This document shows positions 35,250-47,724 of a DNA stretch of 64,000 nucleotides, piece after piece. Under the pieces are notes generated by a model. That model saw only the letters and a list, made by a program, of their open reading frames with translations. It did no database searches and was not told the origin of the DNA. The translations under genes were made by a program, and so were the position numbers. Positions within the stretch are counted from its first letter, which is position 1. Each line of letters begins with the position of its first letter. Source of the DNA: Poa pratensis (Eukaryota > Streptophyta > Magnoliopsida > Poales > Poaceae). The stretch covers positions 9,541,875 through 9,605,874 of the forward strand of contig CAMZMU010000069.1 of NCBI GenBank assembly GCA_947311845.1, in the 5' to 3' direction.

Positions 35250-36306
35250 ATCATAGGGTGTCTAGTACATTGATAAGGCGGGCAAGTAGTGTTGTTGGAG
35301 TGACGGAAATCCAAGCACCATTCTAGTTTTTGACATGTATGGGATAAAGTGGACCACTTTATAAGGCTATGGTTGGGTAATTAATTACCTTAATGTATCT
35401 CCTAGTATTTACTGAGCGTTTGTTAGGATTCCAATCATAAGTATATGTAATCACAAGTAGTTTTGAGAGCATGTTAGCATAAGCTTTTCGCACATAAAAA
35501 TTGTAATAGATGAATGGACAATTCGGCCACACTCTCCACCAATATTCCATACACAAGGTTCTGTTATTTTATGGTTCTTATTTTTTGCAGCTAACTTTAC
35601 ACTTGTTCTTTAATATCTTGCAAAGCTATTCTTTCATACCCGTAAACTTGTTCTAGTTTTATTTTATAGATGAAGCAAAGATTTGGTGTATGTATAGTTG
35701 TATCAATGGTTGATAGAATTTGAGAGAATTATTAATCCTACCTTTAGCTTCTTGTTGGGTTCGACACTCTTACTTATCAAAATGGCTACAAGCAATCCCT
35801 TATACATGTGGGATATCAACGGCCAAGCCTTGATCTAGGTCTAGAGTCCTCGGGCCGCTGTGGTACGGTCCCGTCAGGGTGCTAGCTTCGGCAACATGGT
35901 GGGTGGGGGAGGTCGAGCGAAAGCTCTGCGTCTCGGTGCCGGCATCGTCGATACATGTCGGTGTTTGTTCCTCTTGAGGCGGTGTTTTGACCCTTTTCAA
36001 GCTACGTCCCGACACTCAAGGTGAAAACTTTTGTCTGGCTTGGGCGGACGCGACAGCGTTGGCGCGTCGCTTTGTGGCCCTCTTGAGGGCGTCGTTAATG
36101 AGTGTGGGTGTCTTTTGGGTGGGATCGAGTTCTTCTGTGCTTCTTCCGGCGAGTTGCTGGAGGCGTTTAGTTGTGCATTCTTGTGCTTTTTAGTATTTTT
36201 GGCTCATTTTGTCGTGTCTTTGTTTTTGTTCAGCTTATGAGGGTTTGTCAATACCTTGTATCATTTGGCCATGTGACTTTATTAATACAAAGCGGGGCGA
36301 AAAAAC

Positions 36307-37917
36307 CGGAGATTCCATTCCTCATAATAATGTCACTTTTTCTAAGCGGTTGCTCTCTAGTCCAGGTAGCTAAAAGATTGGATGTTCGATTATTTAGTTG
36401 TGTTTGTTTCGACTTCTCTACTTGACCCGGCTGCATGTAGAATTTTCTTACCTTCCCACTAGCTAGACCTGGCAAAACGGTTGCTCTTAGCATCGCCTTC
36501 CTAGCAACATGGCACGCGCCGAAAAAGCTTCTAAAGTTGAAATGTGCAAATGCCATTAATAAACTTTCAATGACAAAAAATACTATTGATAGCTCAGTCC
36601 TAGAGAAGGACCACCAACTCTCTAGCTTTCTAATCAAATCGCTTTGCGCATTGTATATTTATATGAATTGAAAACAGAAGGAATTGTCTCTTTGATCAGT
36701 ACACAGTAACCAAGACAAATTTGCAACGTTCTGTCTTTTGCAATAGTTTCTTTCTAGTTAGAATTATATCTACAAAGATTAATCAAACAAAAGATGGGGC
36801 CACGGAAAGAATCTATAAAGAGTTGTTACAGAAAAAGGGACAAACCCACCGTGAATAATGACATCATAGGAAGATTGGACATAACATAGACAAGTGGGAT
36901 AACCTTCCACATCTGTATACTGAATGGTTGAAGCTATTTGCAGTTGCATTACCTATATGCATGCCACCGCGTTCCTTATTCTAACTCTCTATGTCCCCAT
37001 TTAGCCATGAGATATATGCGTGTGCGATGACCCATATAGTAATCTCAGAAATAAACAAAATTATTATACGAGTATTAATGGAGTGTCAGTATCTATCACG
37101 CCTACTTCATAGAAATTTGAGTATTAAGAAGACGAAATACATATGAATGTTATAAGACAAGCTTTACCGAAATTAGTCTATATCTATTGGAAAGGAAAGA
37201 CTCGAATTCTCGATCGACCCCTTCCAACTCGCTAACCTTTTAACAACTTTAGCACCTATGAATATGATGATCGTTATTGCAAATTAACAAGTTCCCAATG
37301 AGTCTTTTTCTATGAAAAAGGTCGAACTTTTTTTGACATGTAAAAAAGATGGAACTAATTGGTGGACATGTGTACATACGCCCATACATGCACTCTTCAG
37401 CGCAAGAAAACAACACGGTAAGCTTTCTCTGCGGTTACCTTCACATGGCGTTATACCACAAAAGGGAGGAAACGATTATGAGATCCGTGTCTCTCTCTTC
37501 CCAAAGAGAGAAAATGACGAGGAGTTTCCCCTGCCCTTCTTTCCCACTGATGGTAACCGTAACCATGGTTTCTTGTGGCACCTAACTAATAGTGATGTAA
37601 AGTTAGCTTAGTCTAGGAGTGCAACTTTTTCCTCAGGTATACACAAAAGCTTTGCCTCTCGATGCACCGCGCACAACTCAGCGTGGGAAGAGCGAGGAAG
37701 CAAGCTAGCTAGACAAAGAATTCACCTAACTGGTATCTAGCAATGGTGGCAGAAATTAATCAACAAAGGCCAGCCGGCCCCGTGGCTGGCTAGTGCATGC
37801 TGATGCGTGGATGGATGCATACATAAGGTGCGCTCTTGATAGGATTTGCATCATAGTCCTCACTCCAAAGAGAGACATAGGAATCTGAAACTTCTGCGTC
37901 TAGCTAGATAGCTAGCT
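36307..37917. other. intergenic, no gene recognised
   Basis: Mostly AT-rich sequence. The overlapping short frames at 37312-37611 have no domain and no supporting context. Confidence 0.5.
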
Positions 37918-37933
37918 AAAATGTCCACTTATT

Positions 37934-38123
37934 GAGAACTGAGTGTTAGCTCAGTGGCAGAGGCGGCGAGTGTGCGCCCAGCCCACCCGGATTCGAGTCC
38001 CAGCTGACGCATATTCGAAGAAATTCGAGTCGCAGCTGAGGTATACTCGAATTAAACGGGAGGTCTCATCTACCTAACAACGTAAAGCCAAGGGAGGGAT
38101 CCTTCCCCCGTTGGTCAACGTTT
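37934..38123 (+). mobile_element. tRNA-derived SINE
   Basis: A-box-like TTAGCTCAGTGGCAGAGG and B-box GGATTCGAGTCC lie in tRNA order near the 5' end, forming a polymerase III promoter. A perfect 16-bp target duplication, aaaatgtccacttatt, flanks it at 37918-37933 and 38124-38139. It is 190 bp and non-coding. The B-box region (CCGGATTCGAGTCCCAGCTG) is echoed at 38027 (TTCGAGTCGCAGCTGA), an internal repeat. Confidence 0.88.
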
Positions 38124-38210
38124 AAAATGTCCACTTATTTTGTTGACCCCAAGAAACCTCTAGCGTTAAATGGAGTAGTTGTTTTACGGGAAAAGGAGGT
38201 GGTGTATCCC

Positions 38211-39837
38211 CATCACTTTAATTAGTATAATCATAACCAACAAGTTAATGGTAGCTTGATTATACTGTACTTTATGAACATAGATTGACAAGGTGTACGC
38301 AATATTGATGGACAATGGCAAACAATTGGCTAAAACTAGAACATTCTAATCAAAGTTATCTTAAAGATGTTTGTGCGCGGCTTCGGTTCTTCGACTTTGG
38401 TCATTAGAGTATTCAGAGTCACACATGTTGGTCACAAGTGGCAAGTGCGCAGAAGAGAACATATTCAATGATATCTGAATATCACTCTTTAGGTTCATAA
38501 TATCGTGATAGTTACATTGAAATGGTCATGAATTTTTCTCGAAACGAATCTTCCGAAATCAACAGATTATTCGTTTATCGTGTAACAAAAATTTCAAATC
38601 AAAAGTTGATGTACCACCCCATGGGGAAAAGGGGACAAAATTCGCTGCAGGAGGAATTTGATAAAAGAAAAATGAGGAGACAATATTCAGTGTATTTAGA
38701 CGATAATTCACTTAACTATTTTTTTCTCTCCAATATATGTAGAATGCTTATGTTTTGCCATATCCAATTGGAAGCCTTTGTAATTTGTTCACAACTACTA
38801 ATTTTGATCTCAGTTACCTAAAGGGTGTATATCACTAGACATGTTGGCACTCAACTAGCCAGCCAATAGTTACCTGAGTAGAGCATTAATTTGCAAGTTT
38901 TATTTCTCCTAAGAGGATATTTGAAAGCATAGTTTTTCTTATTAGCAGGAGGAAATGCACTATCTAGCTGGTCACACTAGTCACTACGCACGATCATTCG
39001 TCCATCGAACTATTTTCCTTGTCACTTTTAATTACTATAATCATAATCAGCAAGTTAGTGGCAACTTGATTATAGTTTATAGTCACATATTCGTGAGGTG
39101 TCGGCAATATTGGTGGACAATGGCAAACAATTGGGTAACACTAAAAAATGAACATTCTAATCAAAGTTATCCTATAGATGTCTGTGCGCGGCTTTGGTTC
39201 TTCGACTCTGGGCATTAGTTGATTCACACACATGTTGGTCACAAGTGGCAAGTGCGCAGAAGAGAACATATTCAATGATATCTGTAAATCGCTCTTTAGG
39301 TGATACCGGGATAGTTACATTGAAACGGGTCATGGAATTTTCTGAAAACGAATATTCTAAAATCAACAAAGTATTTGTCTGTCGTGTAACAAAATTTCCA
39401 GATCAAAAGTTGATCTACAGATGAGTGAAAAGGAACAAAATCCGCTGCAATAAAGTAAAAATAAGGAGACAATATTCATGTATGTAGACGATAATTCGCT
39501 GAACTATTTTCTCTCTAATATATGTCGGATGCTTCATTATGTCTTCCATATCCAATTTGAAGCTTTTGGAAGAAAAAAATCACAACTATTAGTAGTTTAG
39601 ATCTCAATTTCAGTATTGTTATCGTGGTATCACCTTAAAGGTGTATATCAGTAGACATGTTGACACTCAAATGGCCAACCAATAGTGACCTGACTAGAAC
39701 ATTAGCTTGCAGCTTAATTCCTCTTCACAAGATATTTGCCAGTCGTTGAGCTCATTAACAGGAGGAAATGCACTAGCTAGGTAGTGACACTAGTCACTAC
39801 TCACGATCATTCGTCCATCGAACCATTTTCCTTGTTA
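38211..39837. repeat. tandem duplication of an approximately 810-bp non-coding unit
   Basis: Copy A runs about 38211-39020 and copy B about 39021-39837. Shared anchors are CAATATTGATGGACAATGGC / CAATATTGGTGGACAATGGC, CACATGTTGGTCACAAGTGG, TTGATATCTG-like segments and CACGATCATTCGTCCATCGA. The copies differ by many substitutions and small indels, so the duplication is not recent. No coding sequence or transposon ends explain it. Confidence 0.85.
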
Positions 39838-40880
39838 ATTTTCCAAGAATAGCATCCATACCAGGACCGATAATGGGATGGGTAGTCAGTAGTCACGCAT
39901 ACAAACAATGCCCACTGATCAAGTGCACATTGGCCGCCGGATCGGTCGACCTTCCGGATCACAAAAAGGCATTTGCATATCTATCTATGTGAACATACTT
40001 GGACGACCCTTGGAGGCACAGTTATATGGTCAAGTGCGTAGAAGTGAGCGACAACACACACACATGTACGCTCCAGCTTGCATTGTCTCGTAGTGGACGT
40101 ATACGTCGATGACAGACACCGCAAGTTTTCCGCGTAATTCATCATGATTAGTATACGGAAAGTATAGGACGCAGCCCACTGAGAACCAGTAACTTTTCTC
40201 TTATTTTGGTAATCCTTTGCCCTTTATCTTTGCTACCAGACACCGTTTGGGAAAAAAGTACAGGCCATTTTGCCTGAAGAGATTATCTTGCACTATCAAA
40301 GGAAAATGCGGCCGCAGCAAGTTGATGTATACATTATTGTACTATATGCACTGATAAGTATCAACTAGAATATGGTGGTTGATCAATCAAATTTGCATGA
40401 AACTGATCATGCATGGCACGAAACGAGTAATCAAGTCATATTCTACCGGCTGATCTGAGATGTACTACTCATCAGGTTGTACCCAGCAAAGGCTTATGTA
40501 TGTTATGTTCAGACACTGATCGCTGTGGAGATCCCACCTGACAACATGCGCTAGTAACGACCTGGCAGGGCCAGTAGTGGCCGTGGACCAGCCGCTGCCT
40601 CCCTCGGTGCACATCCAGTTAGCCACCATTGGTCTTCAAATGGAATATGGTCTCTGGTTATGCAACTTTAGGTACACAATAATATATGTGACAATGGTCG
40701 AAATGGATAGGAAGTACATGTCAGTTCTGACTTCTCTGCATAGCATTGCAAGTGTTCAGCAACATGCACCGAAAAAAACGTGGTCATCAACATTTGTATA
40801 ATGGAAACAGCAAAGGTTAGCTTTCAAAAGCCTGAACAAACTTTATTAGGAATATATTTTTCATGATTAGTCTGTAGTTG
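39838..40880. other. intergenic, no gene recognised
   Basis: Short open frames at 39908-40093 and 40577-40801 have no recognisable domain. Confidence 0.45.
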
Positions 40881-42861
40881 CTTCACTGATAACGAACCGA
40901 CGCCAGCTTGATGAAATGCAACACCAAGGACGATTCACTGATAACGAACCGGCGCCAGCTTGATGAAATGCATGAGAGCAGCGCTAAGATGGAAGAGAGA
41001 TTGCTAGTATGCACTCAGCTGCAACCCGTAGTAGTAGTCTACAGAGAATCCACCAGTTCCATGATCCAATAAGGCAAAAACACAAAATCCTCCAGGATGA
41101 CAATCCTCACATGACAAGTACTCTATCACCAATGACAGGCCCACTAAGGCAAAATACATCTTGTGCCTAAAAAGTTCAAGCAAAACGCTGAACTGACAGA
41201 GCAACTCTGATGCAAAGAACACTTTGTGTTGGGCAAATCACACATCTACGGTAGGATAGAGTTCATGAGCCACTGCAATATCACGAGTTAAGACGGTTGA
41301 AAATCAAGCAGAAATACAGATATGTTTCATCCATGCACCCCAAACACATTTGGCATCATTGCGATAGTCAGCAAATGCTTTACAGAGAGCGTAACATCAA
41401 CACGAAAGCTGTCATTGTCATGGACCAATCTTCTTTAGCATATCCAGAACAGAAGGCGGGCAGATTAGCAAAATAAGTGTCTCGAGACCTAAGTGTCTTG
41501 CAAAAGCATTCAGTAGTTCCACTGGGCATGAATCGACACTGTAGACACCGTGTTAGGGTCTTGTGGTCAGCAACCAAGTACGCGTTGGTTGATCAGCCTA
41601 AAAAATAGACATTGTACCTACGTATCCAGCTATATACTCCACCGAACAGCACCTGCAAAAGATAAATTGCTTTAGAAGTGGTTCGCTGCGAATAAAAACT
41701 GCAGAAATAGTACAAAAGTACAACTAGGGGCTATTTATGATGTGTTGCAGAAATTTCAAAATATGTCATCACACTGAAATGATGTATATATAAGAATTTG
41801 GAAAATATTGTTGTAGCAGCCTCTATTCATTACCCTCAGTTGTGAAAAACAAAGCCAAACCTAGCAATCAATCATTAACATGTCCAGAAGACAATCCTTA
41901 CCAGACACCATCAACACATAGCCACTACGGTTTGTTCTATCTTGGTCAGTACTTAGACTATAGTATTTCTAAAATGAAGTAGCATGTGCAATAAGATAAA
42001 ATAGTTTACATCGAGTGTTAATGAGGCACATGAATAATGATATGGTTTCTCGGGATCTCTGTCCAACTATCCAAGCAAACTAACATAGTTAAGATATTAC
42101 ATAGTGAAACGGCTTCGATAGTAGGTCATATATCACGCAAGGTGCAATTGTAGTACCATTAGACATTCTTATAGTTTCATTTGGAAATATAGTAACATGC
42201 AGCATCACTACAAAAATCTATGCCGTAGAGAACAGACAACGAAACTACACGTCAATCAATAGAAAATAGAGTGGGAAACAAGTGCCAAGAAACACAATTT
42301 TGCCGACTTCCCAATAAGAACGGTGGTTGCATTTACACACCATAGACTCCCAGCCAAAGCTTCAGCGCAAGGTTTTTCTTTGGGATCATTGATGCCCATG
42401 TGTATAAACATGATAGTCCTGGAAACATAGAACATTTGCCCTGAAAACAGTTCTTAATTATCCACTCCTTGCTATTCCAGTTTCTCATCCTCCATTATCC
42501 CAGATTGTTTGAGCTCTATATTCCCTAAAAGTGTATCCAATAGTTTCCCGATGCCAAACAAAGAGCATAGACAGTTTTTAAAAAAATGCCAGATTATAAA
42601 CATTACTTGATTATACTTCATCTGTTTCAAAATCCACGTCATTTTGACCATACCACGTACCTCGACAATAATATTATTTGATTTAATTGACCAAAATATA
42701 TTCCATTTATGTTGCAGCTGAAGTGGCAAAGTATGAAAATTGGTGGATTAGTAAGAAATAATTTGGGAAATAATACCTCAGGATATGTGGAAGTTGCAAA
42801 GTATTGGAGAACGATTTTTGGTTAAAATTGCCAAGTATATAGAAACAGATGTAGTTTGATA
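40881..42861. other. intergenic, with a 48-bp direct repeat
   Basis: Around 40887-40972, TTCACTGATAACGAACCG and CGCCAGCTTGATGAAATGCA occur twice, 48 bp apart. Between 41000 and 41660 there is moderately GC-balanced sequence with splice-like signals on the minus strand (cttttgcag before GTGCTGTTCGG). This could be untranslated exons of an unidentified transcript. No protein domain is seen. Confidence 0.4.
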
Positions 42862-42941
42862 TCAGTCTGTTCCGTAATGTAAGCCGTTTTAGCTAGCTAA
42901 AAGAGCTAGCTAAAACAGCTTATATTGTGGAACGGAGGGAG
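42862..42941. mobile_element. 80-bp Stowaway-like foldback MITE
   Basis: It is flanked by TA at 42860-42861 and 42942-42943. Ends are TCAGTCTGTTCCGTAATGTA and, inverted, CTCCCTCCGTTCCACAATAT. The centre, GTTTTAGCTAGCTAAAAGAG then CTAGCTAAAAC, pairs almost completely, so the whole element is a hairpin. Confidence 0.8.
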
Positions 42942-42992
42942 TAACTCTTAATTTCCTGTTGATTTTTCATGTGCATTCATTATTCAAATAGA

Positions 42993-43149
42993 AGGACAGG
43001 CCTGGCGCAGTGGTGAAGTACTCCCCACTTGTGCCAAGAGGTCCTGGGTTCGACACGGCCTCTCTTCATTGCACTGGGTCTGCTATTCTCTATAATCCTT
43101 CCCCAGACCCCACCTGGTGTGCGAGCTTCTAGCACTGGGTCTGTCCTTT
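42993..43149 (+). mobile_element. Au-type SINE
   Basis: Starts AGGACAGGCCTGGCGCAGTG (A box TGGCGCAGTGGTG), with B box GGGTTCGACAC, then CCCCAGACCCCACCTGGTGT and the 3' end CACTGGGTCTGTCCTTT. This order matches the plant Au SINE as I recall it. It is about 157 bp. A target duplication is not clear. Confidence 0.85.
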
Positions 43150-45260
43150 ATTCATTTTTTAAATACTATCATCACATAAAACATAAACATGGTGGTGCGA
43201 AATCCAAAAAACAGAAGGATATCATGGACATATTACATGTACTTTGCTCTTGCATTTGCAAAAAAATAAAACATATCAAAACTGCCCCCTTCCCCCATAT
43301 CAAGAACCAGTCCACAAATTGCATCCCTTCCCCCTTCCCCGCATCAATAGCCACAGTCCACAAAAGACAATTGTGTATAGTGCATGGTTCACTGCTGTTA
43401 TTTTTGCACATTGCCGATAGTGTAGGCAAAGTTGACTCTCAGAATTGGAACTATTTATGAATACGCGTGTGTGTAACAGTTTATACATATCTATTACATT
43501 TATTAATTTCCGGCATATTACTTTCCAAAACACGTGCATGCAAACCATGGGCACTAAGCCACTAATAAATTTAAAAGAATATAAATGATTTGCCACTGAT
43601 TTTGCAGGTGTCAGGCCTAATTTCCCACTATTCAGGATGTAATTCCTGACTTGGCACTTAAGAGTTAAGGCCCCTTACAATAAGAAGTCGAAGCCCCTCT
43701 TCAGCAACTTCCTCACCAAGCGGAGTTCACAGAGGACCTTCCAAAGATCAGCTCGATGTGGCACTACAGATGGAATGCCGGGGAGCCTAGATGTCACAGG
43801 TGTGTGAGACTCGTATTGGTCTATGCAACCCAACACCAAACCATGCAATGATGACTTGCCAAGAGTTTAGGGGGCTAAACAAAGATTATGATAAGAGGCC
43901 AGAGAACTAAATGGCCCATGTGAAACTCAACGCGGTACTAAGCGAGACCAAAACATGGAACTGGAGTTGTGGGCCAGCCCACTAGAACTCAAGTCTACGC
44001 TGGGCAGTCCCAAATGGGTAGGCCCAAACTTCAAGCGGACAAATCTAGTGTTCATCATAACTACTTGATTTAGTGTTGTTACATACTACCCACGGTAATC
44101 ATGTGACTGGGTTATCAAGACTACATCACTTGAGGAGCGTTGATGCACAAGTAGATCGGCAATGTCATGAAGTAGGAATAAGAGTAAGGACCCCATAGAC
44201 ACTATAGAGTTAGACTTGATTAAGACCCTACCAACATGATGTCGAGGGGTATGAGGAGAAATCATGTTACACTTCTATCCACCAAAAGAATTTAATTTGG
44301 TTGTTACGCTAATGGGACATTTCCTCATCTATTCACATCGGTCAATTTAGGTCTACTTGAGGGCTATGAAGCCATGTGAGGTCATAATACACTACCCGTA
44401 TTCAAAAATTGTGGTAGCTATGTTTTTTGGTGTATGAATTGAGATTAGGCTTTTGCGGACCTTGTGTTAGAACTTTAAGAGGTGCTAAGAAAGAAAAGGT
44501 ACAACCAACAGGTATCTGATGCATGTCGATTTTCAATCAACACGGTCATTTCAATTACCAGTGTAATAGCCTTTGCCGCATAGAATATCGCATGTTGTAT
44601 TAACTAAATAAGTTGATTTTTTTTAGTATAGTTTAGTTAAAAAACGCCCAACCCTTCTAGTGGGTATTAAAAGTTGACTTGGTGTAAAATATGGATCTAT
44701 AAATGTTTGTTGAAATGGAAATGCACTATGTTAGAAATAAATTTGAACCAACGCCGTTGATCCCATTCACATCCACATACCAATCTCAGGTCAAAAGAGA
44801 GACTGATTATTGTAAGAGTCCACACAACAAAGGTGACATGCATGGCAAGAAGGAAAGCAAAAGCATTGCAGCTGATCTCAGGAGGAGGCAACACTTCTGC
44901 AATCCCAGGATCGATTACAAGTGGTGACAATTAAGAGATTTGCATGCAGCTGATCTCAGGAGGGTTATGGACTATAGTGAACCACCACGAGATGGAGCTA
45001 AATGGTGACCATCTGACGTGTCATGCATTCAAATTAGAGTAGTGAAGCTAGGACTGCCTGTCAGGATTATACCAAAACAACATGCCGCACGAACATCCAA
45101 GGTACAAAAAAAGTAGCGCCGGATCCTTGCCGTGCCTCAAGAAGAAGCCACTATCACCTTGCGGCTCGACAATAAAACAATAATGGATTCGGGCAGGGAA
45201 ATATTTCCTATTCAAGCGACTAAATAACATGAACTCATGGTGTGCATAATTTCCTTCTGC
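43150..45260. other. intergenic, nothing recognised
   Basis: No coding sequence. GCAGCTGATCTCAGGAGG occurs twice (44868 and 44946), a short local duplication. Confidence 0.45.
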
Positions 45261-46965
45261 TGACATGCTGATGTGTACAAATAATGCATATGCGTACTTG
45301 ATCAATCCATATTACATCTAACCATTAGATCTAAATCAACTAGTCAATTTTCACTTCAAATGGCAATAGATACAACACTATCTTGTAAACATGTAAAACT
45401 CTAAGCCTAAGCCGGATAGTAGGGGATGCCCAAAGTGCATAAAAGAAAACTTATCAGTATCAGTTTAGTTGTGATGAGTTAATTAAGCATGATCAGATTA
45501 TAAACAATGTGTATTGGGAGTGTAGATGTACACTCTTTCTTGGAAAAATTTGAATGCTAGATGTACAGTCTTTTGAGGACGGAGGGAGTAGGTTGGCAAA
45601 TACTTCTATTTCACTGAGAAATGCCTTGTGTCTTATATTGTCCAAAATGGGTAACATTTTAAGGCATCTTATGTTGCCTCGGAATGGAAAGCTTGCAGCA
45701 TGAAGGATCGCATGCACTCATACTACCACAAACAATTATTTTTTAGAAACTCCAATTTAACTTGTTTTGGATACGTTGTTTTTGTTCGACCTATCATTAA
45801 GGGTAGACAAAACTCCAACGCAGTTCTACTTTGCAAGCAAAGTGAACACGACCAGCACACCATTATTAACATAAATCCAAATATTTTAACACAACATGCA
45901 AATTCCAACAAGATTTACAGACTGTTTTAAGTTGATCCAAATGCCTAACCTAGTGCATCAAGACTACAGCAAAATGTGCTAATGCAAAGATCTCCTAGAA
46001 CTAGGATGGGAAGGTGTAGCTCGGATGGGACCTAATCAAACCTGCATTACAGTTCTACATTGCAAGTGAACTGAACCAGACAAGCACATTATTGTGTTGA
46101 CATGATGTGTACAAATAATGCATATGCGTACTTGATCAATCCATATTACATCTAACCATTAGATCTAAATCAAATATTCAATTTTCTCTTCAAATGGCAA
46201 TAGCTACAGCACTATCTCGTAAACATGTGAAACTCTAAGCCTAAGCCGGATAGTAGGGGATGTCCAAAGTGCATAAAAGAACTGATCAGCATCAGTTTAG
46301 TTGGTTTTTCTTGCATAATACAATTTATGTGCTCTCTTCACTAGGTTGGCAAATATTTTTCTCTCACTGAGACATGTCATGCGTCTGATATTGTCAAAAA
46401 TGGGTAACATTTTAAGACATCTTATATTGCCTCGGAATGGAAATCTTGCAGCATGAAGGATCGCATTCACTCATACTATCCTAGAACTAGGATGGGAAGG
46501 TGCAGCTCAAAGGGAAAGAAATCAAACCTGCAGTACAGTTCTACTCCCTCCGTTTTTTAATATAAGATGTTTTAGCTTTTGTCCACATGCACATGCACAT
46601 GCATATAAATGTATGTAGACACATTTTTGTGTGCATGTTCACTCATTTTAGTGTGCATATAGACAACATGTGTACCACCTAAAACATCTTATATTAAAAA
46701 ACGGAGGGAGTACATTGCAAAGGAGACTGAACTAGACAAGCACATTGTTGTGTTGATCTAAATGCATAATTCCAACAAGATTTACAGACTGTTTTAAGTT
46801 GATCCAAATGCCTAACCTAGTGCATCAAGACTACATCAAAATGTGCTAATGCAAAGATCTCCTAGAACTAGGATGGGAAGGTGCAGCTCGGAATGGGAAA
46901 GAAATCAAACCTGCAGTACAGTTCTACATTGCAAAGTAGACTGAACTAGACAAGCACATTGTTGT
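45261..46965. repeat. local duplication block, order a-b-c / a-b-c / c
   Basis: Unit a: about 45261-45470 and 46098-46302 (AATAATGCATATGCGTACTT; CTAAGCCGGATAGTAGGGGA). Unit b: 45589-45727 and 46343-46478 (TTGCCTCGGAATGGAAA; GCATGAAGGATCGCAT). Unit c: 45900-46100, 46479-46762 and 46768-46965 (CCTAGAACTAGGATGGGAAG; CAGTTCTACATTGCAA). The offset between copies is about 830 bp. Nothing in it is coding. The middle c unit carries a MITE. Confidence 0.85.
46544..46710. mobile_element. Stowaway MITE inserted in one copy of a local repeat
   Basis: Perfect-looking ends CTCCCTCCGTTTTTTAATAT and inverted ATATTAAAAAACGGAGGGAG, with TA at 46542-46543 and 46711-46712. The sister repeat copies keep the empty site CAGTTCTACATTGC (46050-46063 and 46920-46933), showing that only the element plus one TA was added. 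Confidence 0.93.
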
Positions 46966-47724
46966 TGTTTTTTTACTGGAAGTATGGTGTTCTAACTTCT
47001 TTTTACGACAGGCAATTATTGTGCAGCAACTTAACACAATGTTAAGCTAAACTCCACAAGGAACCACCCATCTTTCTACAAACCAGGTCAGTATAGGAAA
47101 CCTTCCCATCTTTACTTACGTCACTAATGCATCATGATTTTCAGAAAATGTGCAGCCTTCATGCTCGCAGAAAGGAAAGTGGACTTAATACTGATGCTAG
47201 AGATAGGAACGGAAGAAGCCAAATTGCCAATCAACTCTACGTTGCTAAGTAGAGTAAAGCAGGCATATAAGCTATCGCTAAGCTGAACCACAATATGAAC
47301 ACACCATGCTAACTTCTGGCTTCAGTTCAACAGAATATCGCCTAGTGGTATATAAATCCAAACACCTAACGTAGCTTATCAAGAATATGCCAAAACTTCC
47401 TAAGATAATGATCACTGAAGAGAAAATGGGTTATTTAACCATTAAGCCTCAGGGAAGGACAAGACAAGGAAGCCTAACTACCAATAGAATTATACACAAC
47501 TAAACAAGAATGCTGTTTTCAAAATTAAACCCCAATTGGCACTTAACTCAACATGCCACGTTGCCACTTAAGTTTGAACATAACACTGTAGCTTAATCCA
47601 ATATTAAACTGACTGATGAGCAGAAAACGGGACCAAGTATTAGTTCAAGGCAAGTTAAACTGCAAGAAGAAAACCGCTCAATTCTACAGAGGGCAGAGTA
47701 TGGTGGGATTTATTATACCCCCAG
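46966..47724. other. 3' flank of the GeBP-family gene
   Basis: AT-rich, non-coding. It may contain the gene's 3' UTR, but no poly(A) signal is decisive. Confidence 0.4.

Larger units (their letters stand above)
33578..35818 (+). mobile_element. gypsy-type solo LTR, split by a hAT element
   Basis: Begins TGATACATGTAAAACGTATC and ends GTTGGGTTCGACACTCTTAC then TACATGTGGGATATCA, a pair of ends recurring in Triticeae gypsy LTRs (compare 52827 and 61467 here). About 1.1 kb remains after removing the nested hAT element. Flanks gcgga (left) and acggc (right) could be a mutated copy of one 5-bp target site, so the element is old. Confidence 0.65.
33130..36306 (+). mobile_element. 5'-truncated LINE 3' tail, interrupted by an LTR and a hAT element
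   Basis: The 3' end (35819-36306) reads GGCCGCTGTGGTACGGTCCC, then CTTTGTCTGGCTTGGGCGGA, and terminates TTTATTAATACAAAGCGGGG, CGAAAAAACC, the common 3' end of grass LINEs. The GC-rich stretch at 33130-33577 has the same style (CCAGCGAGAGCGTAGTG; TTCGCCGACGGTGGCGGA) and appears to be the same element upstream of the insertion. The left boundary is uncertain. It has no RT sequence. Confidence 0.6.

Noticed and set aside
37942..38010. tRNA gene
   Set aside because: A and B boxes are present, but there is no cloverleaf and the sequence is a 190-bp SINE with a target duplication. The same applies to 42993-43149.
38211..39837. CRISPR-like array
   Set aside because: There are only two long diverged copies and no spacer structure, in a plant genome.
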